Shown piece after piece: positions 62,726 to 64,000 of a stretch of 64,000 bases of DNA (its first letter is position 1; every line of letters begins with the position of its first letter). This stretch comes from Leishmania donovani (taxonomy: Eukaryota > Euglenozoa > Kinetoplastea > Trypanosomatida > Trypanosomatidae): the NCBI RefSeq assembly GCF_000227135.1, contig NC_018261.1, positions 722,840-786,839 of the forward strand, in the 5' to 3' direction. The notes under the pieces were generated by a model. That model was not told the DNA's origin. It saw only the letters and a program-made list of their open reading frames with translations, and did not search any database. Position numbers and translations under genes: made by a program.

Positions 62726-64000
62726 TCAGTGAATGGTACGACGCAGGATGTGTGTGACAGAAGGAAGACCTAAAAGGTACGCCACCGGGCTGATGCTGGA
62801 CGCCAGCGCTGAAACAAGACCCATGACGACCAAAATGGCCAGCTGGATGTACGGAAAAGGGAATGGCAGAGGCAGCTGCGTGAACAGGATGTTCTGCAGC
62901 TGCATCGTGTAGGCAACAACAAGGCCGACGATGAGGCCCATGACGCCAGACGAAACGACCAAGACAAAGGCCTCCCAGACGTACACGCGGTACACCTGGA
63001 AATGGGACATGCCCAAGCACAGCAGCACGCCAATCTCCTTGGAGGAGTCGAGCACGTTTGTCGTCATGCTGCTCATCAGAGAAAAGAAGCAAATGACCAA
63101 AATCATTATCTCGGCCACAATGAAGAAGAGATTCAGCACTTTGCCGGCCGTGGCCATGTCGCTCGTCGCATCCCTAATGTTCGTCACAGTCACTGTGTGA
63201 CCCACCGCGGCAATGCTCCCGGTCAGCAGGTCACCGATGAAGTCGTACCAGTTCGGGTCACTCATGCGCAGCCGAATTTTCTCCACGTTTCCGTTCAAGA
63301 CGCTTACGCGCGACTCGTTAAGATGCCGGAAGAGTCCAGGGATACTCAGCACGACGTCACCTTGTGCGTGGGTGTACTTGGACGTAGTTATGGCTGGGGC
63401 CGTGTCGAGCGTGGCGACAGGACGGATGGTGGCCCGACGAACGGCCTCGGCGTTTGAGGTCGCGTTTTGCACCGTTCTTATCTCGAGCAAAACGGCGCCG
63501 TCCGCGCTGCCGACGCCGAGGGTATCCGCCGCGCCAGAGGACAAGATCCCCCTGTAGAGGCCTTCAGAACTGTAGAGGGCCCGCACAAGCCCGTAGCGGC
63601 CCACGATGCTCTGGTAGTTGTCCACGTGCAGGTAAGTCCTATCCATGACCTCGAAGTAGTTAGGAGGGAGTGGTTTTAGGACTGTGACGGAGCTGCGTAC
63701 GCGGCCAATCGAGTAGATTCTCGCGCCTTTCAGGGACGTAAGAGCGGAGCTCTTGTAGTCGTACGTGTAGGCAGAGATTATGCCGGTCTCCATCTGGTGT
63801 TCGATAATCTCCTCTATGATCCAGTACTCTTCCATTGTCAGGCCCTTTGTTTCTACATACAGTTCGCAGCCCATGCGCTGGCGAGAGGAGTATTCGAAGG
63901 ACACGAGCTGGATCTGCACCACCACCGTAATGAAAATGACAAAGGCGAGAGAAAGCGCGTACATCAACGACGTCTTTCGGTTGCGGCGCCGGTGCGCGCT
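62726..64000 (-). CDS. FtsX/MacB-type permease, C-terminal part (5' partial)
   Basis: The visible part has 424 residues and is open to the right edge, so the gene starts outside the window. It begins with a basic stretch (RRRNRK), a membrane segment (about residues 14-34), an extracellular or lumenal domain (about 35-280), then three membrane segments (about 285-313, 340-365 and 384-411). The sequence after the second segment (SSKEIGVLLCLGMSHFQVYR) is the typical FtsX/MacB loop, and the last three segments match an FtsX domain. In bacteria such proteins work with ABC ATPases in lipoprotein export, cell division or as mechanotransmitters. In trypanosomatids the family exists as large proteins of unknown partner. 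An ATG at 63964 is internal and not proposed as start. Confidence 0.88.
   Translation of the reverse strand, partial: SAHRRRNRKTSLMYALSLAFVIFITVVVQIQLVSFEYSSRQRMGCELYVETKGLTMEEYWIIEEIIEHQMETGIISAYTYDYKSSALTSLKGARIYSIGRVRSSVTVLKPLPPNYFEVMDRTYLHVDNYQSIVGRYGLVRALYSSEGLYRGILSSGAADTLGVGSADGAVLLEIRTVQNATSNAEAVRRATIRPVATLDTAPAITTSKYTHAQGDVVLSIPGLFRHLNESRVSVLNGNVEKIRLRMSDPNWYDFIGDLLTGSIAAVGHTVTVTNIRDATSDMATAGKVLNLFFIVAEIMILVICFFSLMSSMTTNVLDSSKEIGVLLCLGMSHFQVYRVYVWEAFVLVVSSGVMGLIVGLVVAYTMQLQNILFTQLPLPFPFPYIQLAILVVMGLVSALASSISPVAYLLGLPSVTHILRRTIH

Overview
The window looks like a chromosome segment from a Leishmania-type trypanosomatid. The evidence is an amastin surface-glycoprotein family, intronless genes that all lie on one strand, long non-coding spacers full of CA/GT, TA and homopolymer tracts, and pyrimidine tracts followed by AG just upstream of several start codons (the signals for spliced-leader trans-splicing). 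Every protein gene I can support is on the minus strand, so the window reads as part of one directional polycistronic unit transcribed from position 64000 towards 1. The species, and the assignment to chromosome 34 or its equivalent, are inference only.

Left third (1-22000): a badly assembled tandem array of amastin genes. Two copies are intact in sequence (2093-2725 and 15641-16243) and a third is full length (5668-6246). Two are cut by one gap (19915-20331 and 20431-20991). One has lost its C-terminus and reads into neighbouring repeat DNA (6117-6935). One shows only its first codons before a 604-N gap (9723 leftwards). Another copy is predicted in the gap at 15202-15300, and one more lies just off the left edge. 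The spacers are mosaics of shared modules, described here as A, B, C, D, E, G and H. Module D marks amastin 3' ends and module A marks amastin leaders. There are 18 runs of N, many exactly 99 long. Several are flanked by the same sequence on both sides, which suggests contig ends that were never merged.

Middle (22000-50540): a spacer with a probable degenerate retroposon, then seven genes or candidates. In transcription order from the right these are a putative remnant (42972-43208), a TPR/IQ-motif protein (39029-42763), an RCC1-repeat protein with a C-terminal CaaX box (35545-37434), a small mitochondrial-type membrane protein (33249-33728), pyroglutamyl-peptidase I (30497-31330) and a large protein with a thioredoxin-like and a zeta-toxin-like kinase domain (24317-27361). 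The 7.8 kb spacer at 42764-50540 has no convincing gene.

Right part (50541-64000): two low-complexity hypothetical proteins, a Dbp10/DDX54-type DEAD-box helicase (56948-59359), a conserved-looking hypothetical protein (60102-61028) and the C-terminal part of an FtsX/MacB-type membrane permease that runs off the right edge. As is usual for trypanosomatids, neighbouring genes are not functionally related, and control is expected to be post-transcriptional, through UTRs and trans-splicing, rather than by promoters for each gene.
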